From: Scalesia atractyloides
Lineage: Eukaryota > Streptophyta > Magnoliopsida > Asterales > Asteraceae
DNA: 64,000 nt
Assembly (NCBI GenBank): GCA_947069175.1
Contig: CAMTDV010000022.1
Coordinates: 34,535,476 to 34,599,475, forward strand
Direction of reading: 5' to 3'
Shown here: positions 12,204 through 22,913 of the stretch, piece after piece
Layout of the letters: each line of letters begins with the position of its first letter
Position numbering within the stretch: position 1 is the first letter of the stretch
Made by a program: the position numbers and the translations under genes
The notes under the pieces: generated by a model
The model's input: only the letters and a program-made list of their open reading frames with translations
Database searches by the model: none
Told to the model about the DNA's origin: nothing

Positions 12204-15000
12204 TGTCACACCCCAGATTTCCAACCCAAATCCATCCACCAGTGGGCCCGGATGGGGAGTATCGTGACGTCAGTTGATAATCATCATAGTCAATTAAACA
12301 CGGCACTGCGGAAGTCTTGGAGTAAAATTACTATTATAAACCGAATGTTCGAAAATACAAAATAATATACATGCTCGTAATAGAAGATCCACAAGCGGAT
12401 CATAAATTATACATGGAAAGAAAATAAAACAGACTTTGGGCAGATTTAGGATTTGCAAGATCCTCTATCACTACCGAGCACTTCCAGCCTATTTTCGTAT
12501 TGTACCTGCAATTTAGTCTTTTGAAAATACGTCAGTTTTCGCTGGTAAATACGCCCAACTGACTCATTTTGAAAACATTCCAAAAATGTTTTAAGTGCGT
12601 ATCAGCACAAAATTCTTTTTATAACTTGGGTTAATTGACCGTCCAACCTTGTTAACAGATTTACATTTTTGTCATACATACGGGGCCCAGTACGGAGACC
12701 GAGACACAATTAACGTACACACCATTTTGGACTCACGAAGGAGTCAATTCCTCCCAACCTTGTGGGAATGCATAATTGAGCGTCTATCGGGTGTATGCCT
12801 ACACCCGCGCTAAGGTCGTGGAAATTTCTATTGTAATGAGCCGAGCATATCCAGGACATGGTAGTTAACCCCTGATATTTAAATTATCAAACAAAACTGA
12901 TTAAAACAGAATATGCGGATTTACTATCGCCGAACCGACGTTCGATTGATCCCATTTCCGACAAGCGGTAATAATTTACGTAACCCAAGCACGCATAGGG
13001 AAATAAGTCGAGAGTATTTACTTGAGCTAGTCTTCTTTAATTTTTAATAACTCAGCCGTACACAAAAAGGACTAAGTGCAGATAGCATTTACTGGCAAGT
13101 CTCTAGTCTGGATTATGGCATAAACTAACCAATTAAATACTAACGATCTTATTTAAGTCATAGACTTAGACCGACTAGCGTACTTGATCAAAACGTATGA
13201 CGCTAGATTATAGATGATTTGGATAGAATGTAGTTTAACCCCAACAAGTACCTTGACTTGTTTAATATGGGTAAACTATTAACATTCTGGATTTTGAGAC
13301 TTAAATGATACGGTAAACCCGTTCGGTTAATTTCCGTAAAATAGTTACATATACGTAACCGTGCGCATATTAGCGATATCGGGTAACCGGATAAGTCATG
13401 GACAAGTTCTATATGCCATTATACCTTAAATAAGTTAAAATATTAGTAGGATATTAACTTATATGCCCGTTAAGGTTTTAAAACGAAATTATGCCTCATA
13501 AGGGCATTTTGGTAATTTTATACCGTATAAAAGGAACTTAAATATAATTTAATTTTATAGTTATAAGTATTCTGGAAAAATGCTTTATTTATGATATAAT
13601 ATCAGTAGGATAGCAATTATATGTGTATTTTACCTTTTTATGACCAAAGTATGCACCGAAGGGGCATTTTGGTCACTTCACACATAGTTTATAAATTATT
13701 TGGGATTCTGAGTTTATAACATATACCTACTGTAAATATGTTTAAAATAAGTTTTAAAATCAGTAGGTAACAAGTCTTGGTCCATTAATATGTTTCAAAA
13801 CCATACTATGCGCCTAAACGGCGCTTATGTTGTAAAATGGCGTCCTTATGTGATTTTTACGAAAACTGATGTTAAGGTTAGATTAAAATGTCTTAGATGT
13901 GTTATTTAATATAACATATCAGTAGGTAAAATATTTACCTTGAAAAGATTTGAATAAAACTATTTTATGAGCCACAAGGGCTAAAATCGCCATTTATCAA
14001 CATAGTTTAAGGACTTGCTTGAAAACTTAGTTTATAACTTGGTTTAACAACCCAAATAATCCTACTTATAATATTTCATCAGTAGGAAACTCATTTTCAA
14101 GTTCATTACCATTTAAAACCTTGTTTTATGCAAAAAGGACATTTTGGTCAAAAATGACATAATTATGGAACTTGGCATAAACTTGGATTCTGATTATGAT
14201 CATGTAATATAACCTCAGAGGGTTATGCTACATTATATTACAATCATAATGCAACTTTAGATCAGTAGGTAACTAATCTAAATCGAGTCAAAATCGAAAG
14301 TCAAAGCAGAAGTCAAACTTCGCGACATTCGGTTGCGAACCGACCCTAGAACTGAAATTGACGAGCCGAACATGTTCTTACATGTTCTAAATATTATTAC
14401 CAACTTGTTTAAGTGTCAAAGCAAGTTTCATAACATATATAAGATCATTTTATGATTTTTCCGAAAAATGGCCTGTTTGACTTTTTAACATCATAACTTT
14501 GATCCGTCAATTGGTCTAGCAAACGTGATCTTCAGAAGGTTCCCTTTATAGAGACAAACACCTACCTTAATACGATCACTTAGCCATGTTCATTTCGAAC
14601 AATGGCTGGACCATAATGGTCTTAACCGAAAGTCAAACTGTTTTCCGTAAAACGCTTGACTTTTGGCTATAAAAGCCTATAAACGAAAATACAAGAGCAA
14701 GGAATACATAAAAGAGGTTCCTAGAATGCAAGAGAACTAAGTTGGATGCTCCTTTAGCTAGGAACTTCCATAGGAGGGAGAAGAGTTATGATTTAGAAAG
14801 GTGCAAGTTCAAATGGTGAACTTGATCACCTATTTATAGTTGGAGAACTCAAAGGAGGTGAAGCCAGGTGTTTAGGGGTGTAAGAGGAAGCTTACAAGTG
14901 TCCCAAAATGTGGCATAGCAGTTTGTGAAGCCATGGTTTCGATTTAATGGTTTGTGGAGTTTTGCTTGGCTGCCAAACAAATTTTCTGCAGCAGACCCTT

Positions 15001-15047
15001 TCTCGCGGGGCGCGAGAGACCCAGGCCAGGTCTCTCGCGGCCCGCGA
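15001..15047. repeat. GC-rich inverted repeat in the LTR
   Basis: Arm 1 (15001-15021, tctcgcggggcgcgagagac) and arm 2 (about 15029-15047, ggtctctcgcggcccgcga) are near-perfect inverted complements. The block is rich in CpG and stands out from its AT-rich surroundings. The partner LTR keeps it at 24991-25040. Confidence 0.7.
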
Positions 15048-15319
15048 CCGCCCCATGGCCAGTTTCAAAGTTTGACACTTTAGCCCCTTAACTTTAAAAA
15101 GCTTCTAAAACCCTTTTTAAACACCTTTTTAGCACTTTTAGCCCTCCGTAGCCAATACTTGGCATACCTGGGATTATGCCCGGTCATTGTCGAGCTCTCG
15201 GTTCGTTAAAATGTCCCTCAGAGGTATAAATTAACATGTTGACACTTTAATCCCTCCATCATCCAACTTCACATATTTACAAAACTTAACCCTCTCGTCC
15301 AACAAATGGCACGTATGAG

Positions 15320-15530
15320 AGTTAGGACTTCACAAAGGATCACTCGGAGGCTTATAATAAGCATGTTGATTCCGATGTCACTTAGAGGCTCGGCATGTTG
15401 ACATATCAGTCACTCAGAGGCTAATGATTTAAGCATATTGACATACCAGTCACTCAGAGGCTGTTATTTATGCATGTTGACATCAGACCGTCACTCAGAG
15501 GCTCAGATTGAGCATGTTGACGCCTTTAGT
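15320..15530. repeat. Short tandem-like repeats in U3 of the gypsy LTR
   Basis: About six diverged units of roughly 40 bp, each containing 'tcactcagaggct' followed 10-20 bp later by 'agcatgttgacat'. The matching array in the other LTR is at 25315-25540. Repeated U3 motifs often act as enhancers in retroelements; that role is inference. Confidence 0.7.
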
Positions 15531-15611
15531 CCTTATTGGTCTTTAACAGACTATAATTAAAATACAATACGTGTCACTATACCATTGGACATGATTTTAC
15601 AGGGTGTTACA

Positions 15612-16834
15612 TCCTCACCCCCTTAAAAGAAATCTCGACCTCGAGATTTTATTCAAAAGATGGGGGTACTTTTGTCGCATAGTGGACTCAACCTCCCACA
15701 TATACTCGGGACCTCTAAAAGCGTCCCACTTAACCTTTACTATAGGTATCATTTTTCTTCGGAGCTTCTTAACATGTCGATCCTAGACCGAAATCGGTTT
15801 CTCAACAAACCTCAGGTTTTCATCAATTTGCACATCCTCGTGCGACATTGCTAGCGACTCATTGGCGATATGTGGAATACATCATGAATTCCACTAAGCT
15901 TCTCTGGCAACTTGAGCTTATAAGCTACAGTGCCGACACATTCGACTATCTCGAATGGTCCAATATATCTTGGGCTCAACTTGCCTTTCTTTCCAAAACG
16001 CATTACACCTTTCCAGGGTGACTTTCAGCATGACTTTGTCCCCTACTTGGAACTTAAAAGGTTTACGCCTCTTGTCAGCATAGCTCTTCTACCTATCTCT
16101 GGCAGCTTTGAGACGATCACGGATTTGTACAATCTTTTCCGTGGTCTCCAGGACAATCTCAGGTCTTTATAGTTTGGCTTCCCCAACTTCTGCCAACACA
16201 CGGGCGTTCGACACTTTCTCCCATATAAGGCCTCAAAAGGAGCAGCCTTGATACTAGTATGATAACTGTTATTGTAGGAGAATTCTATTAGGACTAAGTG
16301 GTCATCCCAACTTCCACCTAAATCAATTACACATGCTCTAAGCATGTCTTCCAGTGTCTGGATAGTACGTTCACTTTGACCATCAGTATGCGGATGGTAA
16401 GCCGTACTAAAGTTCAATCGTGTGCCTAAACATTGTTGGAAACTTTTCCAAAAGTGAGATGTGTATCTAGTATCTCTGTCAGATACAATAGATACTGGCA
16501 CACCGTGTAGGGACATAATTTTGTCCACATACAACTTAGCCAATTTGTCAAAACTATAAGTTTCTTAAATTGGCAAGAAATGCGCTGACTTAGTCAGCCT
16601 ATCAACGATGACCTAAATCGTGTCATTACCACATTTGGTCTTAGGTAACTTGGTAATCAAATCCATAGTTACCATTTCCCATTTCCAAGTGGGAATTTCA
16701 AGTTGTTGTAGAAGTCCTGACGGTTTCTGATGTTCGGCCTTAACCTGCGAACATGTCAGACACTTAGCTACATAAGTGGCTATGGATTTCTTCAAACCCA
16801 TCCACCAATAATTCTTCTTCAAGTCTTGATACAT
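15612..16834 (-). pseudogene. Gypsy integrase and chromodomain-like tail, broken
   Basis: Zinc-binding segment at 16613-16834 (MYQDLKKNYWWMGLKKSI; CLTCSQVKAEHQKPSGLL; KWEMVTMDLITKLP). The core continues at 16043-16543 (IVSDRDTRYTSHFW; STAYHPHTDGQSERTIQTLE; EFSYNNSYHTSIKAAPFEALYGRKC). A C-terminal chromodomain-like block follows in another frame near 15640-15740 (PIVKVKWDAFRGPEYMWEVE), ending beside the purine tract. Stops and frameshifts lie at about 16560-16612 and 15900-16043. This tail places it with plant chromoviruses. Confidence 0.85.
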
Positions 16835-16979
16835 CTTGTCACCACCTGGGTGAACTGAGTATCTTGAACTATGCGCTTCTTGGAGGATTAGATTTCTAAG
16901 TCCTCCAAAGATCGGAACCCAAATTCTATCATTAAATCTTAGGATTCCATCCTTTTCAGGCGTTAATTGATCAATAGTT

Positions 16980-18576
16980 CCACCTAATCCCTCATTAGGA
17001 ATATTAGCCTATAATAAGGCTTGCTTTTGCGCATCTAATAGCTTTTCACTTAAGCTATTTCTGAGCTCAATGCTCTTGCCGTTAATCCTAATAGGTTTAA
17101 CTCTTTCTTTGCGACTTAAGGCGTCGGCAACTACATTTGCCTTGCCTGGATGGTAGCGAATTTCGCAATCATAATCATTAAGCGTTTCCATCCATCAGCG
17201 TTGTCGCATGTTCAATTCTTTGATTTAGCAGATGCTGGAGACTTTTATGGTCAGTGTATATAACACATTTTGTGCCATACAAGTAATGTCTCCACAGTTT
17301 TAGTGCAAATACGACGGCACCCAACTCCAAATCATGGGTGGTGTAATTCCTTTCATGCACCTTTAGTTGTCGTGATGCATAGGCAATTACCTTGCCGTTT
17401 TGCATTAGCACACAACCCATGTCTGTGTGCGAAGCATCACAATAGACAACAAAGTTCTCAATACCCTCGGGTAGAGATAACACAGGAGCGTTGCTTAACT
17501 TGTGTTTTAGAATCTCAAAAGATTCTTGTTGCTTTGGACCCCAATTATACTTAACATTCTTACGGATCAAGGTAGTTAGAGGAGTGGCTATCCTTGAAAA
17601 GTTCTCAATGAACCTTCTATATTATCCAGCCAATCCTAGGAAACTACGAATTTCCGATGGGTCTTGGGCACTTCTCAATTCATTATGGCCTCAATGTTGG
17701 CAGGATCCACTTGGATACCATTCTCACTTACCATGTGTCCAAGAAATTGGACTTCTCTAAGCCAAAACTCACACTTCGAGAATTTGGAGTAAAGCTTTTC
17801 TTGCCTTAATAGTTCTAAAATGCACCGAAGATGTTTCTCGTGATCGGCTTGATTACGAGAGTAGATAAGTATGTCATCTATAATGACAATGATAAACTTA
17901 TCCAGATATGGCTTGCAGACTCTATTCATGAGATCCATGAATAATGCTGGTGCATTTATGAGCCCAAAAGGCATCACCAAAAATTCAAAATGACCATAGC
18001 GGGTCCTGAATGCGGTTTTGGGAACATCCTCACTTTTAACCTTCAGTTGATGATATCCTGATCTCAAATCTATCTTAGAACCCTTGAAGTTGGTTGAATA
18101 AATCATCGATCCTGGATAGAGGATATCTATTCTTAATTGTTAGCTTGTTCAGCTCCCGGTAGTCAATGCACATCCGCATTGAACCGTCTTTGTTTTTAAC
18201 GAAAAGGATAGGAGCTCCCCAAGGTGAGGAACTAGGCTGAGTAAAGCCTTTCTCCAAGAGTTCGTCTAAAATGCGTCCTTAATTCTTTCATTTCCGTTGG
18301 TGCTAGCCTATATGGAGCTCTAGCTATGGGTGCTGCCCCTGGTATAATATCAATCCTGAACTTCACTTGCCTGTCTGGAGGTAGGCCTGGTAATTCCTCT
18401 GGGAAAACATCGGGATACTCCAAGATAACTGGTAGGTCCTCCATGTTTGGCTTAGGCTTATTTATGGTAACTTGTGCCATGTAGATGACACAGCCTCTTC
18501 TCAAACACTTAGATGCCTTAAATAATAACACCTTGTCTGGTAATCCATAGTGTGAGTCTCCGGGTATGGTGATCAC
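16980..18576 (-). pseudogene. Gypsy reverse transcriptase and RNase H, broken
   Basis: The upstream linker is at 18232-18576 (PDVFPEELPGLPPDRQVKF). RT occupies 17675-18257 (SSPWGAPILFVKNKDGS; CIDYRELNKLTIKNRYPL; KIDLRSGYHQLKV; VMPFGLINAPALFMDLMN; catalytic block VIIDDILIYS). RNase H follows at 17009-17570 (FVVYCDASHTDMGCVLMQNG; YTTHDLELGAVVFALKLW; YTDHKSLQHLLNQR; RYHPGKANVVADALSRK). Frame changes near 18250, 18090, 17600-17680 and 17180 break the polyprotein. All catalytic blocks are recognisable. Confidence 0.88.
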
Positions 18577-18599
18577 TTCACCAGATGGGGTTTTAATTT

Positions 18600-18990
18600 C
18601 GATGAGTTCTTATCGCAGGCAATACGGGCTTGGTTATAAGATAACCAATCCATGCCTAAAACCGCATCAAACCCCGCCAATTTCATTGGCAGAAGAGAGA
18701 TAGGGATGGAATGATTCTTAATGGATATAGAGCATCCATCAAGAATGGAAGAAGCAGTTTCTAAGGTTCCATCGACAAGTTCTATCTCATAAGTTTTATC
18801 TAGAGTTCTTATGGGTAAATTTAACAGTTTACTAAACTTATGATCAACAAATGATTTATCCGCACCCGAATCGAAAAGAACTCTAGCATAAATGTCATTA
18901 ATGGGGAAAGTACCTGTTATGACGTTATTGTCATTAACAACTTCCGTAGCAGTCAGTCAAAAAGCACGTGCATTCCCCTTCTTGGCCTCT
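18600..18990 (-). pseudogene. Gypsy aspartic protease
   Basis: The active-site block ARVLFDSGADKSFVDHKF, with catalytic D-S-G, lies near 18865-18905, with the later part of the retroviral-type protease fold toward 18620. It sits between the gag zinc knuckle and RT as expected for gypsy pol. Interruptions on either side mean it is no longer continuous with gag or RT. Confidence 0.7.
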
Positions 18991-20052
18991 CAAGGCTTTG
19001 GATTATTATTCCTTGAATTCTTAGGACAGTTAATTGCGGTGTGCCCTTTTTCATTGCAGATGTAACATACAACATCCTTAAGATATTTACAATATAGGGT
19101 CTTAAGCCCTCTCCTTTTACAAATACCACAAGGTCTAGCTTGTGAATCAGAACTTACACTGTCCCCAGTGTCTGCGGTTGCAAGTTTTGCAAAATCGCAT
19201 CACAGCCGTCTTACCTTGGTTCCCATTGAACCCAAATCTCCCTGTATTTTTCTTATTAAATCTTTGGGAGTTGTCTTCCTCTCTCTTTCTTTTTCTGTTA
19301 GTTTCAGGCTTAACTGACTTTTGCCTCACTAAATCAAGGGTGAGGGAGAGAGATAGGTCAACAACAGACCTGTAGGTAGTAAATAGGAAACTAACCTAGA
19401 TAGGGAATTGAAATCGGAAACATATTTCCGACAATCTAGGTTCTTCATAGAAAGAGACAAGAAGTCGGTCTCTAATTTCTCCACCTCATGGGGTGGGCAG
19501 TAAGTTTCCTTAATAAGATCCACAAATTTGGACCAACCCAGATTATACAGGTATACTTTACCTGTCGACTGAATCATGGCTTTCCACCATATTAGGGCAT
19601 CGCCCTTGAAGGACTGTGATACATACTTAACCACATCCTTATCAGCACAGTTGCTGATGTCCACAATTGTTTCCATTTCGTCCAGCCACTTTAGGGCTTC
19701 CACAGCTCCTCTTTCCCCAATTAAAGTCTCGGAGCTTACAGGAGACAAAGTATTTGTAGGTACATCCGTCTTTAACAGAACGGGACCTTTCAGCGAAATC
19801 TATTTTCTTTGGTTCACTCTTCGCATTTGAAGAGTGAACGGAGCTCTCCATATGAGCTGAAGATGGTGGAATAGATAAGGGTCTAGAGCGAGTAGCACTA
19901 GGCTCTCTAAGCTTTTCTATGGCCTTTCCCATGGCCTTTTCAACTGCCGCGTCAATGCAAGCTTGAAAATCGTCGTTATTAATGGCTCTATTTTCAGCAT
20001 TATTAGATTCCACATTCATGTGGCTATTTTGTGCCTCATTTGAATTAGCCAT
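18990..20052 (-). pseudogene. Gypsy gag, frameshifted
   Basis: The start chosen is the ATG at 20052 (MANSNEAQNSHMNVESNNAE). The capsid-like block is at 19329-19748 (ALKWLDEMETIVDISNCAD; FKGDALIWWKAMIQSTGK; FVDLIKETYCPPHEVEKLE). One frame change near 19765 separates the N-terminal part from the capsid part. After a basic linker (RKRKREEDNSQRFNKKNTGR) come a Cys-rich stretch and a normal knuckle, CYICNEKGHTAINC (about 19025-19075). Gag would form the virus-like particle around the element's RNA. Confidence 0.82.
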
Positions 20053-20337
20053 CTTCAAGTATTGGGTTCTATACACCAAATAAGTTTCACTTAGCCATGG
20101 TATGTCAACCATATTGGACTAAGAATATTGGATATAACAATCCATTGCCTATTCTAGTGTGAGTAACATCACAACTCTTAGGATTAACATAACTATATTT
20201 GGCCTAGGTCTTAATCTGACCATCAAAGGCAAATTATAATTTGGACGTAGTCCATATATTATTGGACAGTGGTGCATTGTCACAACTGTCATTGTCATAG
20301 TTTGACAAATTTTATTTAGCTTTTAAGCTTATCAGAA

Positions 20338-20587
20338 GGACATAAAATATGGCACGTAGGCCTGTCACTAATGGACATAAGATATGGCACATAGGCCTGT
20401 CACTAATGGACATAAAATATGGCACATAGGCCTGTTAGTAATGGATATAAGATATGGCACATAGGCCTGTCACTAATGGACATAAAATATGGCACATAGG
20501 CCTGTCACTAATGGACATAAGATATGACACATAGGCCTGTCACTAATGGACATAAAATACGGCCTGTAGGCACTACATCACTAATGG
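20338..20587. repeat. 35 bp tandem array inside the gypsy element
   Basis: Seven head-to-tail copies (starts near 20338, 20373, 20408, 20443, 20478, 20513, 20548; last one partial). Each unit contains 'ggacataa', 'atatggcacataggcctg' and 'tcactaat', with only a few substitutions between copies. Adjacent copies alternate 'ataaaatat' and 'ataagatat', so a two-unit block was probably amplified. It lies between the upstream ORF and gag. Confidence 0.9.
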
Positions 20588-20594
20588 ATGTTTG

Positions 20595-21105
20595 AATCAT
20601 AGCCCCAAGGGCAATACATCACTTATGAATGTTTAGTCACCGCACTGGTTATATTAGCCGGGATCAGAAGAGACCACATAGGCTATATAAAATTAATCAT
20701 AACCCGAAAGGGCAATACATCACTAATGGATGTTTAGTCACCGCACTGGTGATATTAGCCGGGATCAGAAGAGATCACATAGGCTATATAAAATTAATCA
20801 TAGCCCGAAAGGGCAATACATCACTAATGGGTGTTTAGTCACCACACTGGTGATATTACCGGGATCAGAAGAGATCACATAGGCTATATAAAATTAATCA
20901 TAGCCCGAAAGGGAAATACATCACTAATAAATGTTTTATTCATCACCGCACTGGTGATGTTAGCCGGGATCAAATAGATCACATGGGCTATATAAAATAA
21001 ACCATAACCCGAAAGGGTAATACATCACTAATGGATGTTTTATTTATCACTGCACTGGTGATATTAGCCGGTATCAAACAGATCACAAGGGCTATATATA
21101 AGTTT
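20595..21105. repeat. About 100 bp tandem array inside the gypsy element
   Basis: Five copies (starts near 20595, 20695, 20796, 20896, 21000), each with 'cccgaaagggcaatacatca', 'gtcaccgcactggtgatatt', 'agccgggatca' and 'catgggctatata'-like words. It shares 'cactaatgga' with the neighbouring 35 bp array, so the two are related. It lies in the untranslated stretch before gag on the element's sense (minus) strand. Confidence 0.9.
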
Positions 21106-21679
21106 AGGACATAGTCCATTACCTTGAAGGTTAGTGTGATTCCTCAAGTCACACTACCATGAGTATGAACATTACTTGAATGTTAACAGAAGAGGACCTT
21201 AATGGTTGATTAATAGTCTCGGTCGCATTGACCTTAGTGACTTGGAGGCTTGAACTTAGTTCACCACCTCTAGATAGAAGGATAACTTCCATTAACTATC
21301 ATGATAGAAGACCCATCCGTTCTTAACTATCATTTATATATATTTGGCCAAATATGTGGTCCGTGCCACTCGGCAAATCAAAACCATTAAGATCTTTTGG
21401 AATTATATAGCTGATCAAAAATTCGAGTAAAATCGAGACGATCACTTGAAGAGGATATATATAATATATATATATATATTATATATATAATTCCAAAATA
21501 TTTCATTAAATGATAATTAAAAAGTACAATACTTGAAATAAATAAAAGAAACAGATTGTCCATGCAAGGATTAAAAGAAATAAAATGTCCACGCATGGAC
21601 TAAAGAAATAACAATGTCCACGCAGGGACTACATATAATAGAAGAGACTTTACTTGTCCTTCTTTCCTTTGACCAACTT
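21106..21679. other. Non-coding spacer of the gypsy element with AT microsatellite
   Basis: No gene seen. It contains an (AT)n tract at about 21453-21492 and three short copies of a 'tgtccacgca(g/t)ggact'-like word at 21555-21630. On the element strand it follows the proline-rich ORF. Confidence 0.5.
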
Positions 21680-22744
21680 TTAGAGTTTCTTGAAGAACTT
21701 GTTTGTCTTCTTCTCCATTTTCTCCGCCTGTTGTTGCATTTCTTTCATTCTCTCCAAGGCCTCATTAATGGCCTCAAGTGGCGGTGGAGGTTGTGGTTGT
21801 TGCTGTGGCATAACCGGATACTGGTACCCATAAGTTGGATATCCAGTCGGTGGATAAGTAGGTGGAAAAGAAGACGGGTAAAGTGCATTGTGCATAACTT
21901 CTTGCATATAGGGGTCTTGCGACCATGCTTGATAGTATACCGGTGTATACGGGTTAAAAGGATCATATCCAGATGTGTGCGGATATGTGGGGATTTGGTT
22001 AGTATATCCTGATGGTGGTTGAACAGCAGGTGTTGGTGTTGGTTCCACTATAGGTGGAACATTAGAGGGTCCACCCATTTGTGGGTCCTCTTGAATTGTG
22101 GGGTAGGAGTTAGGCAAAGGTGGCAGCGATCCCGACCTTTGTCCGGCATGTACCGACATACGTGCACCACGCTTCCTTCTTGGTGGATCAGGTGGTGGTT
22201 GAGGTAGGTCCACAGGTTCCATGTGGACATCTTCTTGAACAGGAGGTGGTTGAGAGTGGTGAGAAGGATTGTGGGCGAAAGTAAATTGATTCCAATATTG
22301 GTCCCACTCGTTAGGACCTTGGTAGGGCGATCCGGCGTAAGAGTTCGAATCGCTTGATATTTCAATGGGATGTATATTTGATCCCGTCGGCGGCATCTCC
22401 GGGTCGGAGTCTTCGTCCATAGGGTGTGGCTGGTCCAACTGATTTTTATCGGCTGGAGGTGTGTTAAAGTAATGGTTAGGGTAAAAGTATTCATGGTAAG
22501 AGTGATGAGAATGGGAACGGTGAGAATGGTGTGAATGATAGGAGTGGTGAGAGTGGTAAGAATTTTGGGAATGTGAGGGCGAGTGTCTATTAGAGACTGA
22601 ATGTCTCGCTGGTTGCCAAGGAGATGAATCTCATGATTCTTGGTAAGCATCTGAGTTATAAGGTTGAGGGAGAATACGCCTCGATGGTCCTCCCCTCATT
22701 GGACCTTTTCCTCTCCCACTTTGTCCTCATACACGTGGCGGCAT
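21680..22744 (-). pseudogene. Proline-rich extra ORF upstream of gag
   Basis: The reading frame starts at the ATG at 22744 (MPPRV, then TGA), continues with a Gly/Arg-rich piece (GQSGRGKGPMRGGPSRR), a second in-frame TGA near 22633, a Ser/His-rich stretch (SYHSHHSYHSHHSHRSHSHH), then 252 open residues from 22438. These are acidic, then basic (PPRRKRGARMSV), then Pro/Tyr/Gln-rich, ending in a charged helix (LERMKEMQQQAEKMEKKTNK). About 350 codons in all. No known domain. From memory, similar ORFs accompany Asteraceae gypsy elements. Both breaks are TGA codons, consistent with CGA decay through cytosine methylation. It is separate from gag; function unknown. Confidence 0.7.
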
Positions 22745-22897
22745 TTTCCTGTTAAAAATCGATTCAAAAACATACTAATAACTTAATAATGAAATGAGTA
22801 ATCCTAGGTCAATGCCTAGACTCGGAAGTCTAAGGAATGTGTCATGTAAGTTTAAGATTAAACACAAGAAGGATAGTGTTTATTTCACTCAAACGTT

Positions 22898-22910
22898 GGC
22901 TCTGATACCA
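22898..22910 (-). other. Primer-binding site, initiator Met-tRNA type
   Basis: On the minus strand the 13 bases read TGGTATCAGAGCC, which matches my recollection of the plant initiator-methionine tRNA 3' end. It lies three bases inside the 5' LTR end at 22914. This fixes the element orientation. Confidence 0.9.
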
Positions 22911-22913
22911 ACC

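Larger units (their letters stand above)
12204..15611 (-). repeat. 3' LTR of the gypsy element
   Basis: Runs from TGTCACACC to GTGTTACA (3,408 bp); in element orientation it begins TGTAACACC after the purine tract at 15612-15629. It matches 22914-25632 along its length but keeps two blocks missing from that copy (about 12672-13119 and 13490-13752). U3 near 15320-15530 holds 5-6 degenerate repeats around 'tcactcagaggct' and 'gcatgttgacat'. A GC-rich inverted repeat is at 15001-15047. Confidence 0.9.

Noticed and set aside
20338..21105. Possible CRISPR array
   Set aside because: The units are contiguous tandem copies without unique spacers, inside a plant retrotransposon.
21614..22207. Plus-strand ORFs over the proline-rich region
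   Set aside because: Antisense shadows of the minus-strand proline-rich ORF; composition is explained by its codons.
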